Assembly: GCF_000002875.2 (NCBI RefSeq)
Contig: NC_009386.2
Coordinates: forward strand, 79,501-143,500
Reading direction: 5' to 3'
From: Leishmania infantum JPCM5
Taxonomy: Eukaryota > Euglenozoa > Kinetoplastea > Trypanosomatida > Trypanosomatidae
Length of the DNA: 64,000 nucleotides
The position numbers and the translations under genes were made by a program. The notes beneath the pieces were generated by a model. That model was not told the DNA's origin. It saw only the letters and a list, made by a program, of their open reading frames with translations, and did not search any database. This document shows, piece by piece, positions 17,649-26,627 of the stretch. How positions within the stretch are numbered: position 1 is the stretch's first letter; each line of letters opens with the position of its first letter.

Positions 17649-20165
17649 ATGCAGACAGACAGACCCCAACGCATACGCGCACGTGCACGTAGGGCCCCGA
17701 TGCAGCGTCCACCACGACCACAGCCAACGCGGCTGTCACCGTACTTCTTCCAGCAAGTTGTCTCCCACGTCCCACACGCCGCAGCCCGTGCGGGAGATGA
17801 CGCAGAAGCCGGAGTGAGCGACGGCCTTCAACAGCAGGGCAGCGGCCCGCTGCACTCAGAAGCCGCGGCAGCAGAGCCCGCTACCACCGTTGCGTGCTCG
17901 CCATCCGTATCGCCGCTGCCTTCGATGACCGCATCCGGAGCCAACGCTGGCGTGCTCGACCTCGACGCTGACGCACTTGCGGCGGTCACCGCCCGCGCCG
18001 ACGCGGGTGCGCCGGTGCGCGTGACGAGCGACGCGGCGACAGACGCGATAATGTGGCAGTACTTCACTCCTGCTTCGTTCCGGCAGAGCTTCGAGGCGTT
18101 TATAAGGGCGGAGAGCGCGCAGACGGAGTCGCTACGCCGCGCGGTGGAGGCGGCTTGGCGTGATGTGGAGCAGATCCAGCAACGCAATGCAGTACGTCGC
18201 GCCACCTTGAGAGACATCACTGCGGACCCCGGCGCGGCATGGCGGAAGGAGGTGCGGGAAAAGGTCTATTGGCAGGCAACGGACATTGTGCAGCGCTACG
18301 GATTTGATGTGGTCATGGATGATGATGGCAAGGCTGGGGGAGGTGAGGCCGAGCAGGCGGGCAGGGAGCGCATAACGCTTGACTTCTCCGTTGCCCGCGA
18401 CCGTGTCCGTGCAGATCGCGGCGGCAGCAGTAGCAGCGGCGACGACGACGACGACGATGACATCGAGGACGCCGTCAGTGGGCTCATGCCGTCCCCCCAG
18501 CCAGAGCGGGAGCACCGGCCGATGGCAGCACGTCTGGGCACGCAAACAGCGGCCGCCGATCCGCTCATGAGCAAGCCGCAGGCAAAGGGGAAGGACAACC
18601 TATTCAATCCCTGCGCCTGCGCGCACTTCCTGCGTCGCATCTTCGCACCGCTGCAGAAGATGCGGGACTCGTTGCCCAAGTGGACCACGCTGCTGTTGCA
18701 GGACGTTCACGATGTCCAGAAGGCCGCGTTGCCAAGCCTCGAGAAGCGCGTCCAAGATTCGGTGCTCTTCAAGGTGCCACTGCATCGGCCCTTCCTCAAT
18801 GCACGGGCGGCACTGCAGTCGTGCGTGCAGCAGAGGCGTGTCGCGCCGGATGCGGAGGTGGCGCAGGTGCCGGTGTATCGGCAGCTGGAGCAGCATGGAA
18901 AGCTGTGGATCGATTTTGTGCAGGCACACGAGTCGGCGGCTGCGGCGGTGGCCGCAGCGGCAGAGACGGAGAGGTTGACCCGCGTGGAGGGCCTGGTGTC
19001 AACGGCGGACTCCTCCGAGGACGAGATCGCCGACCTGGCGCAGCGGTGGGCCACCGCCGAAGCGCTTTGGACGCTGCTCCTCGACGAGCTGGACACCTGC
19101 AAGTGCTTCTTCGCCGACGCCATTCATCGCCGCAGCGCCGTCCACGATGGTGTCACCGCGGAGATGGAGTCGCTGCAGCAGTCGGTGCATAGCCACCGCC
19201 GCCACTGCGACGCGACGGTGGCCGCCTTGAAGTCCGACGCGGAGGCGTGCGCGGAGCTGCTGAGCCGCAATAGGCAGCGTATTGTGACGGCGGTGGAGGA
19301 GATGGAGAAGACGTTCATCTCAGAGCGGGATCGACTGCAGCAGTCCATCGCACAGGGCAAGGCACTCTTGACGCGGCTGGAGGGGCAGCAGGAGAAGAGT
19401 GCGCGCCGCGTACGGGAGGCGTTGAAGGTATTCTTCACGGAGCAACTCCAGTATGAAGAGGCTTCGCAGGCGCTGCTGCAGGACCATCTCAGCTTGACGC
19501 ACCTGGAGGCGAGCCACGAGGAGCTGCGCCAGGCTGTCCAGCTGGGTTACGAAGGGGCGCTGGATAGCAGGAAGAACGCCTCGGCGCTTTTGCAGCTGCT
19601 GGCCGACGGCGACACGGCGGTGCGACAGCTCTTCGATGCCTGCGAGGCGCACTGCCGTCGCATCGAAACAGAGAATCACTTTATTCAGTGCCGCCTGGTG
19701 GATCAGTGCACGCTGGCGCTGCAGCAGCGATGCCGCTGCGTGCATGCGATGGCGGCGCTGTACGAGCAGCGCTACGCCGCTCTCGAGGCCCGCTCAGGCG
19801 ACTCTTGGCAGCGGCAGTTCCTGCTCTCTGGCGAACGCGACTGGGCTGTGGCGAATCTCAGTGACGTGCGCGCGGAGCTCGTGCAGCTGGAGCAAGACTG
19901 GCGCCAGGTGTGCGCTCTGCGCGAGGAGCTGGAGCTGGAGCCCGCCCAGCTCAATGCGCACGTGCTCACGCCCGAGTGGCAGCGACTCCTGTCGACACTG
20001 CGCAACCTCGACGCCCCTCCCTCGCTGCAGCGACGGCTGCCGACACTGCGGGCCCATGCCGCGGAGATGGTGCGACCGGCGGCGGGCTGTGGCCAGCAGG
20101 CGGTGCGTCACCTCCTCCGCGATGCGGCGGCGGCGGCACAGGCGTCGGTGCTACCCGCGCCGTAA
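17649..20165 (+). CDS. Long coiled-coil protein, possibly flagellar (PFR-domain-like)
   Basis: An 838-residue protein I cannot name. Residues 1-45 are Arg/Pro-rich; a later in-frame ATG at 17700 could be the true start. A disordered region includes a run of seven Asp near residue 265. From about 300 to 815 it is almost wholly helical with many charged heptads, for example EMEKTFISERDRLQQSI near 555 and REALKVFFTEQLQYEEASQ near 590, and ends shortly after. The look of the second half (long helices with conserved RVREAL and C/H-containing segments) recalls paraflagellar rod domain proteins, but no signature proves it. Alternatives are any cytoskeletal or axonemal coiled-coil protein. The gene itself is well supported by length and codon bias. 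Confidence 0.8.
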   Translation: MQTDRPQRIRARARRAPMQRPPRPQPTRLSPYFFQQVVSHVPHAAARAGDDAEAGVSDGLQQQGSGPLHSEAAAAEPATTVACSPSVSPLPSMTASGANAGVLDLDADALAAVTARADAGAPVRVTSDAATDAIMWQYFTPASFRQSFEAFIRAESAQTESLRRAVEAAWRDVEQIQQRNAVRRATLRDITADPGAAWRKEVREKVYWQATDIVQRYGFDVVMDDDGKAGGGEAEQAGRERITLDFSVARDRVRADRGGSSSSGDDDDDDDIEDAVSGLMPSPQPEREHRPMAARLGTQTAAADPLMSKPQAKGKDNLFNPCACAHFLRRIFAPLQKMRDSLPKWTTLLLQDVHDVQKAALPSLEKRVQDSVLFKVPLHRPFLNARAALQSCVQQRRVAPDAEVAQVPVYRQLEQHGKLWIDFVQAHESAAAAVAAAAETERLTRVEGLVSTADSSEDEIADLAQRWATAEALWTLLLDELDTCKCFFADAIHRRSAVHDGVTAEMESLQQSVHSHRRHCDATVAALKSDAEACAELLSRNRQRIVTAVEEMEKTFISERDRLQQSIAQGKALLTRLEGQQEKSARRVREALKVFFTEQLQYEEASQALLQDHLSLTHLEASHEELRQAVQLGYEGALDSRKNASALLQLLADGDTAVRQLFDACEAHCRRIETENHFIQCRLVDQCTLALQQRCRCVHAMAALYEQRYAALEARSGDSWQRQFLLSGERDWAVANLSDVRAELVQLEQDWRQVCALREELELEPAQLNAHVLTPEWQRLLSTLRNLDAPPSLQRRLPTLRAHAAEMVRPAAGCGQQAVRHLLRDAAAAAQASVLPAP

Positions 20166-20821
20166 CCATGCTCAAGGCCATGCAGGGGATAGGAACCTGG
20201 CAGCGGTGAGGAGAGCGGAAAGCGCACTCCACCGAAAACCCCCTCCGTGACGGCCCGGCCGCTGGTCTCTCTCTCTCTGTCGCGCGCTCATGGTGTGTGG
20301 GCCACCGTGTATACGAGGGCGTGACTCTGTGTGTGTGTGTGTATGCGCGTGTACGTGTCTTGCGTCTCCCGTCTGTATAGGATGTGTTGGGGTGGGGCAG
20401 CTCGCGCTAGCTGATGTACACTACGCCCCCCTCCCCCCATCCCTCATCCCCGGGAAGAGGAGAGACCAGCTTGTGCGTCAGAGGCGCGGTGCTTCGAGGG
20501 TCATGCAAGCTCTCCCTCGCGCGTCCGCGTCGTCCTCCTCCCCTTCGTTGCGCTGATGCTCTGTGGAGCGAAACGTGTATGTATACGTAGCCACCGCCGC
20601 CTCGACACAACCACGCTGGCTTGCAAGTCTGACCGACACCCCCCTCTCCCCTTTCCCCCCTTCCACGCCACCCAACCGCCGCCGCTTGAAGCCGTTCGAG
20701 GGCAAGAACGAGGAATGCGCGCAAGCTCGAGAACGCAAGAAGGAGTGGGGCGGGGCGGACCCAAGAGGCAGTGGTGCATCGCTGAGTGGATTGGGAGAGG
20801 GCTGTGGTGCAGCGATAATTC
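20166..20821. other. Intergenic
   Basis: No gene seen. A strong pyrimidine tract at about 20640-20664 is a plausible splice signal for the following gene. Confidence 0.6.
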
Positions 20822-22735
20822 ATGCAGCAGCTGCTGCATCAGCGACGCGCTCAGCAGGCGCAGACCCGACACACAAACAGCAGCAACAACAACGAAAGTG
20901 TACCCGCTCCTTCCACAGCTGTAATGATGATGGCAGCTGCCCTTTGCCCACTTTCTCCTCCCTCGTGCGCCTCTCTCCCCTCCGACGCCGCCTCAGTGCG
21001 CACACACGTCGCAACCGCCCTCGATGAGATGAAGCTCCCGCTGACGCTGCATCCTGCGAACCATCTCGCTGTCCAGTGCCTGCTCCTCCACGCCGCGCTC
21101 AGCTCAGACAGCGTCGGCGGCTTCACCATGGACTACGCCCAGCACGAGCAGTACAACACGGCCGCCAGTATCGCACGACTGCGCACGCGCTACAACTGGG
21201 AAGGGCAGCACGGCCGGCGTCATACGGTACGGTTGTCGCCCTGCTGGCAGGGACTACTGCGCCCACCGGCAGCGGCTGCTGCCGCCTCCGTGACCAGCAG
21301 CAGCGCTGCACAGTCGACGACGGTAGCGGCAACGACAGGGGTCCCGGCCAGTTGTGTTGACGCGCCGTCTTGGTTGGTGCCTCCGTCGTCGGCGCTCGAA
21401 ACAACGCAGCAGCAGACAGCAGATGCTAATCGCGCGCTGGCCTTTGCGGCTCCCGCCCGACTCATCGCGCTTTACGCCCCTCCCGTCCTCCTTCGCGGGC
21501 TGCAACGGCGCATCCACGACATGGTCAGCTACGACGCCGCAGTGCACCACGCATCGCTGCTGATGCAACTACTCGCTCCATACGGCATCCACGTCGCCTT
21601 GACCGGCGCCACGCGGCGCGGCTGCCCGTTCTCCCTCCAAGCGGAGTATCTTCTTTGCCTCACAGAGGCGGCGACGTGCGAGGTGGAGGCGGTGCACCCA
21701 GACGACGCTGGCAGGGTGGAGGAGAGCGACAGGGGCGCAGTCGAGCATGTCATCAACGACCACGGCGACGACGCCAGCGGCAGCGGTGCGTCCGCAGTGA
21801 GCACGGCGGCCACTGCCGTTACCGATCCTCCGATGCGCGAGGCACGGCGCTCCAAGGTGCGGGCGGAGAGGGCGACGAAGCAGCAGCGGCGCGCAAGGGC
21901 GGCGATTCAGCGTGATGCACTGATGTTGCGTCCGCCATCATTACCGTCTGCGTCGTCGCTGGCGGCCGCAGCCAGCGTTTCCAGGGAAGAGGATGGCGGC
22001 GCATCAGCGGTCGCCGGCGGGGGCGCCGGGCACCGTCACCAGGCATGCATTCGCGGGCGTCTCGGGGGATCGCTGCGACGGCGCGACTGCGACCGGCGCA
22101 GTGCCTTCTCATCGGCCGACGACGTAAGCCCGCAGGTTTCATACCGCGTGCGACGCGCGCTCGAGAGCCTCGTCCGGTGCGGCTACATCGTGTCCGCCGC
22201 CCAGCCGTTCCCGCCATCGCAGTCGCGTCTCGAGGCACGCAAGGCGATGTATTTGACAGCGCGCTATGACCCGCACTTGCCAACGCAGGTGCCACCACGG
22301 GCATGCACCGACCCTGCCGTGCTCCGGCGCCTGCAGCTGCACCGGCTCGTTCTACGCCTTTGCCCGTGGCATGCGTTTGCCGCGCGGCAGCTGTTCCTAA
22401 CGGGTCCAGAGGATTTCACCACCCACGTGACGCTGCAGGCACTCGGTCACGGCGTCGACGTGAACATGAACGGCGCCTTCATTCTGGGGAAAGCCTGCGC
22501 GGCGAGCGGTGAGGGCGGAGTGGGCAACACAACCTCCGCCATCGCCGCTAAGGCTGCGAGCGAGGCTCAAGGTGGCTCCTTGCCACCAGTGCACCACAAG
22601 GGGCAGACGCGGCGCCGCTGCGACCTTGTCGAGCAGCTGATCCTGCAAGGTGAGGAGGACCTTGTATCACTGGCGGGGCTGCCGCGTGTTGACCCGATGC
22701 TGCGTGGTCTCTACTGCCAGAAAAATCACCTGTGA
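20822..22735 (+). CDS. Family-X DNA polymerase-like protein, apparently catalytically dead
   Basis: A protein of up to 637 residues; an ATG cluster at 20924 (residue 35) is an alternative start. Two parts align with polymerase beta/lambda. Around residues 235-281, an Ile/Val-rich helix leads into TGATRRGCPFSLQAEYLLCL, at the place of GSFRRGAESSGDMDVLL in pol beta, so the GS-RRG nucleotide-binding turn is kept as GATRRG. Around 507-545, HRLVLRLCP then FLTGPEDF corresponds to RIDIRLIP and YFTGSDIF. The end, GLPRVDPMLRGLY, matches the thumb LGLPYREPxxR. The aspartates expected at these sites (D190, D192, D256 of pol beta) are replaced, leaving one Glu (E275). Long Ala/Ser/Arg-rich insertions separate the blocks (about 300-450 and 550-590). 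Role unknown; family assignment is mine by eye. Confidence 0.6.
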   Translation: MQQLLHQRRAQQAQTRHTNSSNNNESVPAPSTAVMMMAAALCPLSPPSCASLPSDAASVRTHVATALDEMKLPLTLHPANHLAVQCLLLHAALSSDSVGGFTMDYAQHEQYNTAASIARLRTRYNWEGQHGRRHTVRLSPCWQGLLRPPAAAAAASVTSSSAAQSTTVAATTGVPASCVDAPSWLVPPSSALETTQQQTADANRALAFAAPARLIALYAPPVLLRGLQRRIHDMVSYDAAVHHASLLMQLLAPYGIHVALTGATRRGCPFSLQAEYLLCLTEAATCEVEAVHPDDAGRVEESDRGAVEHVINDHGDDASGSGASAVSTAATAVTDPPMREARRSKVRAERATKQQRRARAAIQRDALMLRPPSLPSASSLAAAASVSREEDGGASAVAGGGAGHRHQACIRGRLGGSLRRRDCDRRSAFSSADDVSPQVSYRVRRALESLVRCGYIVSAAQPFPPSQSRLEARKAMYLTARYDPHLPTQVPPRACTDPAVLRRLQLHRLVLRLCPWHAFAARQLFLTGPEDFTTHVTLQALGHGVDVNMNGAFILGKACAASGEGGVGNTTSAIAAKAASEAQGGSLPPVHHKGQTRRRCDLVEQLILQGEEDLVSLAGLPRVDPMLRGLYCQKNHL

Positions 22736-23361
22736 GGTCGTCTGAGAAAGGAGGGCGGGAAGTGGGCACACGGGTGGATGCAGTAAGGCGGCTAAAGTAT
22801 ATTCACGCATCCCATGCCATCACCTCCTCGTTTGGCCTGCGTCGACTCGACGCTGCATGACGGCCGCTGCTACTTCGGCTGCTCTTTTTAGTTTTCTTGC
22901 ATTATGCTTGGTTTGCGGTCGCTTTCTCCCGCGCCCATTTCGTGCGCCGGCTTCCGCCGTTCTACCAGCCATCCGCACCGAGCCTCCACCACCGTGACAG
23001 GTACACGCACGCGCGCACACGTAGATGCGCATCGGAAGGGAGATGGCGGCGACGCGGAGCGCGGTGACCGCGCCCTGGGCGAGTGGGATGCATGTGCTCG
23101 CCATCTACCCGTACTCTTCGCTGAATAGGCTGGAAACGATGTCACGGTGCAATAGCCCGTGCACGGGGCGCACACTGCCACACACGCGCGAGCTTCTCGC
23201 TCTGCAGCGCAACCCCCCCCCACTCATCCTCCCCTTCTTTCCTCTCTGTCGCTCTCGCGCACTACGACACTCCATCGGTGCACTCGTTGATGCCACACCA
23301 CTTGCACCACACACACACACACGCAAACTGAAAGCTCATACACGCACCCAAGTAGGACACC
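22736..23361. other. Intergenic upstream of first S7 gene
   Basis: No gene seen. A pyrimidine tract at about 23212-23250 precedes the S7 start; the AG at 23354-23355 in AGTAGGACACC sits just before the ATG. Confidence 0.6.
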
Positions 23362-23998
23362 ATGCAGCCTTACCTCCGCAAGCTCCGTAAGCTGAAGCGC
23401 GGCAAGCCCAGCGACCTCGAGGAGAGCGTCGCGAAGGCGCTGTTCGAGCTCGAGACGTCGCACAAGACCCTACGTCAGGAGCTGCCGCGCTTCCACGTCA
23501 ACACCGTGCGCGAGGTCAAGGTGCCGCGCTCGAAGAAGACGGTGCTGGTCGTCTTCTACCCCCTGCGCTTCCTGATGCTGGTGCGCAAGGTCCAGCGTGC
23601 GCTCACCTCTGAGCTGGAGAAGCGCCACCCGGGCTACCTGGTGATGCTGGTTGCGCAGCGCAAGATCACGAAGCGCCCGACGGACGTGTACAAGCTGCAG
23701 AAGGTGCAGCGCTCGAAGACGAGCACGGCGGTGTTCGAGAATATTCTGAACGACATGATCTACCCGAGCGACGTGGTGGGCCGCCGCTGGCGCTGCCGCA
23801 CGGACGGGAGCAAGCTGATGAAGGTGTTCCTGGACGCCCGCGACCGCAAGCGCGTCGAGTCCCGCCTTCGCGCTGTGGCGTACGTGTACAAGCAGCTGAC
23901 GCACCGCCGCGTGTCGTTCGGCTTCATGTGGAACCCGAAGCTGCAGCAGGTGTCGACCCGGTAGGCGGTGGCAGAGGAAGCGAGCGTGTGCGTGTGCA
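23351..23998. repeat. S7 duplication unit, copy 1
   Basis: These bases are repeated at 25143-25790, with a fixed offset of 1,792. I found no difference when reading the two side by side. The identity covers 11 bases before the ATG, the whole gene and about 34 bases after the stop, then ends abruptly. Confidence 0.9.
23362..23964 (+). CDS. RPS7: 40S ribosomal protein S7 (eS7), copy 1
   Basis: A 200-residue component of the small ribosomal subunit. It follows eukaryotic eS7 along its length: DLEESVAKALFELE near residue 19 (human EFESGISQALLELE), LVMLVAQRKI near 94 (human VVFIAQRRI), FENILNDMIYPSDVVGRR near 126 (human HDAILEDLVFPSEIVGKR), DGSKLMKVFLD near 150 (human DGSRLIKVHLD), and VAYVYKQLTHRRVSF near 174 (human FSGVYKKLTGKDVNF). 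Codons are extremely GC3-biased, as in highly expressed Leishmania genes. A second, identical copy starts 1,792 bases downstream. Confidence 0.97.
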   Translation: MQPYLRKLRKLKRGKPSDLEESVAKALFELETSHKTLRQELPRFHVNTVREVKVPRSKKTVLVVFYPLRFLMLVRKVQRALTSELEKRHPGYLVMLVAQRKITKRPTDVYKLQKVQRSKTSTAVFENILNDMIYPSDVVGRRWRCRTDGSKLMKVFLDARDRKRVESRLRAVAYVYKQLTHRRVSFGFMWNPKLQQVSTR

Positions 23999-25153
23999 CG
24001 GGTGCGCGATTTGTTTTGCCTTCCTTCTGCCCCGTTCTCTGGCTCGTCAACATGCCGATCACCTGCCGCCAGCCCGCGGCACCCTTCACTGCCGGCGGCT
24101 GCATGAGCACGTGCTTTTTGTTTTCGGCGAGGAGTGCGAGCAGCGCATCCGTCGTGTCTGCTCCGTCCCTCATCGCCTTCGCGCCTTTCTCTCTTTCCGC
24201 CCTTTCGTGGTGCCACCTGCCCGCGTGCGCGTGCACGCATATCCGTGACACGCCGGCGTGTCTGTGAGTGTGTGTGTGTGTGTGTGTGAGGCCTGGGGAG
24301 GGGCAGGGACGGAGACGACAGCGAGGGAGGCAGAGAGAAAGGCGTGTGGTGGGATGAAGATGATGATAATGGGGGGAGGAGGAAGCAGACGGGTGCTGCA
24401 CACCCCCACACGCACACGCACACACGCACGCTCGCATCTTTTCGTTTTGTTTCTGTGACGTTTTACTTTCATCATTTTCACGCAACCACGCAACAACAGC
24501 AGCAGCCATGCGGGGGAGGAGGCGACGACGAGCGCTGGGGATGGCCAGAGTGCTCGGGTGCGCACGTGCCTGTGCGCCTCTGTGCCTCTTCGTCAGCGCG
24601 GTCGAGGAAGTGTCGCGGGGTGGGTGGACACCGTCTCTTCAGTGAGCAGCGAGAACACTAAAAAGTGGGGGGGGCAGGGGTGAACCAAGCGAAGCGTGTG
24701 CGTGTGTGTAGCTGACGAATCCGGCGGAGGGTCACGGCGCGCCGCTTTTCTACTCGACCACCCTCCGTCTGCAGCTGCCACCAATATACACACGGACGGT
24801 CGCCCTCGCTGCTGTTCTGACGCGAGGATGCTTCTCCACGAGGACATGTTGGCGTTATCATCAGCGCCTCTCTCGCGCTCCGTCCACTATCGTCTCCCTA
24901 CTCTCTCTCTCTCCATGGATTCTCTGGTGACCGTCCACGCACATAATCGCACGCGCACGCGCCTGCCTATGCGCACATACAAACACACACGCACCGGCCC
25001 ACACGCCACCATGTGGGTGCTATCGCCGACGCACTTCTCACTCCTCCCTCTCTCTCCCTCTAACGCTGCTCACCGACGCCATGTGCGCCGCCTCGATCGC
25101 CCATGTCGACCACAACGAAAAACAAAGTCTCACCTGACTGAGAGTAGGACACC
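23965..25153. other. Intergenic between S7 copies
   Basis: No gene seen. The first 34 bases are shared with the region after copy 2. It contains a GT run near 24269-24288 and CA-rich DNA near 24405-24430. Upstream spacers of the two copies are unrelated apart from the 11 bases before the ATG. Confidence 0.7.
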
Positions 25154-25790
25154 ATGCAGCCTTACCTCCGCAAGCTCCGTAAGCTGAAGCGCGGCAAGCC
25201 CAGCGACCTCGAGGAGAGCGTCGCGAAGGCGCTGTTCGAGCTCGAGACGTCGCACAAGACCCTACGTCAGGAGCTGCCGCGCTTCCACGTCAACACCGTG
25301 CGCGAGGTCAAGGTGCCGCGCTCGAAGAAGACGGTGCTGGTCGTCTTCTACCCCCTGCGCTTCCTGATGCTGGTGCGCAAGGTCCAGCGTGCGCTCACCT
25401 CTGAGCTGGAGAAGCGCCACCCGGGCTACCTGGTGATGCTGGTTGCGCAGCGCAAGATCACGAAGCGCCCGACGGACGTGTACAAGCTGCAGAAGGTGCA
25501 GCGCTCGAAGACGAGCACGGCGGTGTTCGAGAATATTCTGAACGACATGATCTACCCGAGCGACGTGGTGGGCCGCCGCTGGCGCTGCCGCACGGACGGG
25601 AGCAAGCTGATGAAGGTGTTCCTGGACGCCCGCGACCGCAAGCGCGTCGAGTCCCGCCTTCGCGCTGTGGCGTACGTGTACAAGCAGCTGACGCACCGCC
25701 GCGTGTCGTTCGGCTTCATGTGGAACCCGAAGCTGCAGCAGGTGTCGACCCGGTAGGCGGTGGCAGAGGAAGCGAGCGTGTGCGTGTGCA
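25143..25790. repeat. S7 duplication unit, copy 2
   Basis: Direct repeat of 23351-23998, with no difference seen by eye. The limits of identity hug the coding region. Confidence 0.9.
25154..25756 (+). CDS. RPS7: 40S ribosomal protein S7 (eS7), copy 2
   Basis: The encoded 200-residue protein is identical to copy 1 and the DNA also appears identical. Having two copies fits the dosage needs of ribosomal proteins where transcription is not gene-specific. Flanking spacers differ, so the two mRNAs would have different UTRs and could be regulated separately after transcription. Confidence 0.97.
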   Translation: MQPYLRKLRKLKRGKPSDLEESVAKALFELETSHKTLRQELPRFHVNTVREVKVPRSKKTVLVVFYPLRFLMLVRKVQRALTSELEKRHPGYLVMLVAQRKITKRPTDVYKLQKVQRSKTSTAVFENILNDMIYPSDVVGRRWRCRTDGSKLMKVFLDARDRKRVESRLRAVAYVYKQLTHRRVSFGFMWNPKLQQVSTR

Positions 25791-26627
25791 TCGCTCTCAC
25801 CATCGTGCCAGACGTCTCTGAGCGGCCTCCTCCCCCCCCCGCCCTTTCCGTCTTCGTCCCTTCTCTCTCTCATGCACTTCCGTGCCATTATTTTGTTTTC
25901 GTGTGAGTTGTTATTTCCCAACGCGATCACCAACGCGATCACCGCCCCCTCCCCCCAGCACAGCACAGCAGCAGAAGTGCGGACGCGCTCGGCGTGCGCG
26001 TGGGCAACGCTGGTGGGACAACCACGTATGGGGGAATGGGGCGACGGCGATGGCAGCCCGTTCCACGAGCACCATCACCACCACCACCTCTCCCTAGCCA
26101 GGTCAGATGCCACTATTACACACACGGACGCGTCTGCTGACGACTCCTGCCGCTCTTACCACCACCACCATCACCGCCACCAGCCCCTCCCTCTCACTGT
26201 CGGAAAGGGGTCACGGTGGGGAGGGTCGGATGGGGGGCACGTGATGACGATATGGCGCCTGTCTCTCTGCGTGTGTCTGTGGGTTTCTTCCACTGTCCTG
26301 CGTGCGATGGCCGCGACACAGAGAGAGAGAGCGGAAGACGCCCTTCTCCTTGCGCCACACACACACACTTCGCACCTTCCACAGTCCCCCCCCCTCTCTA
26401 TCCCTCTTCCTCTGCCCCTCTGACGGTGGTGCTCCCCCATCGCCGTATCCGTATGGCCCAACGAGCCACCCTCTGCTGCCGCAAGTACAGCAACAACTGT
26501 TGCCGCCTACGTCGCACCTCTCTGTGCGCACGCGTGAGAGTGTGCATGTGGTCGGTGTCGACGTGTTACCCTCCCAAACCCTGGCTGCTGCCGCTGCTGC
26601 TGCTGTTTTGTGGGTAGGCTAAGGAAA
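25757..26627. other. Intergenic
   Basis: No gene supported. It has CAC-rich short repeats near 26070-26090 and 26160-26180, a tandem ACGCGATCACC near 25920-25945, and a pyrimidine tract near 26390-26420. Confidence 0.6.
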
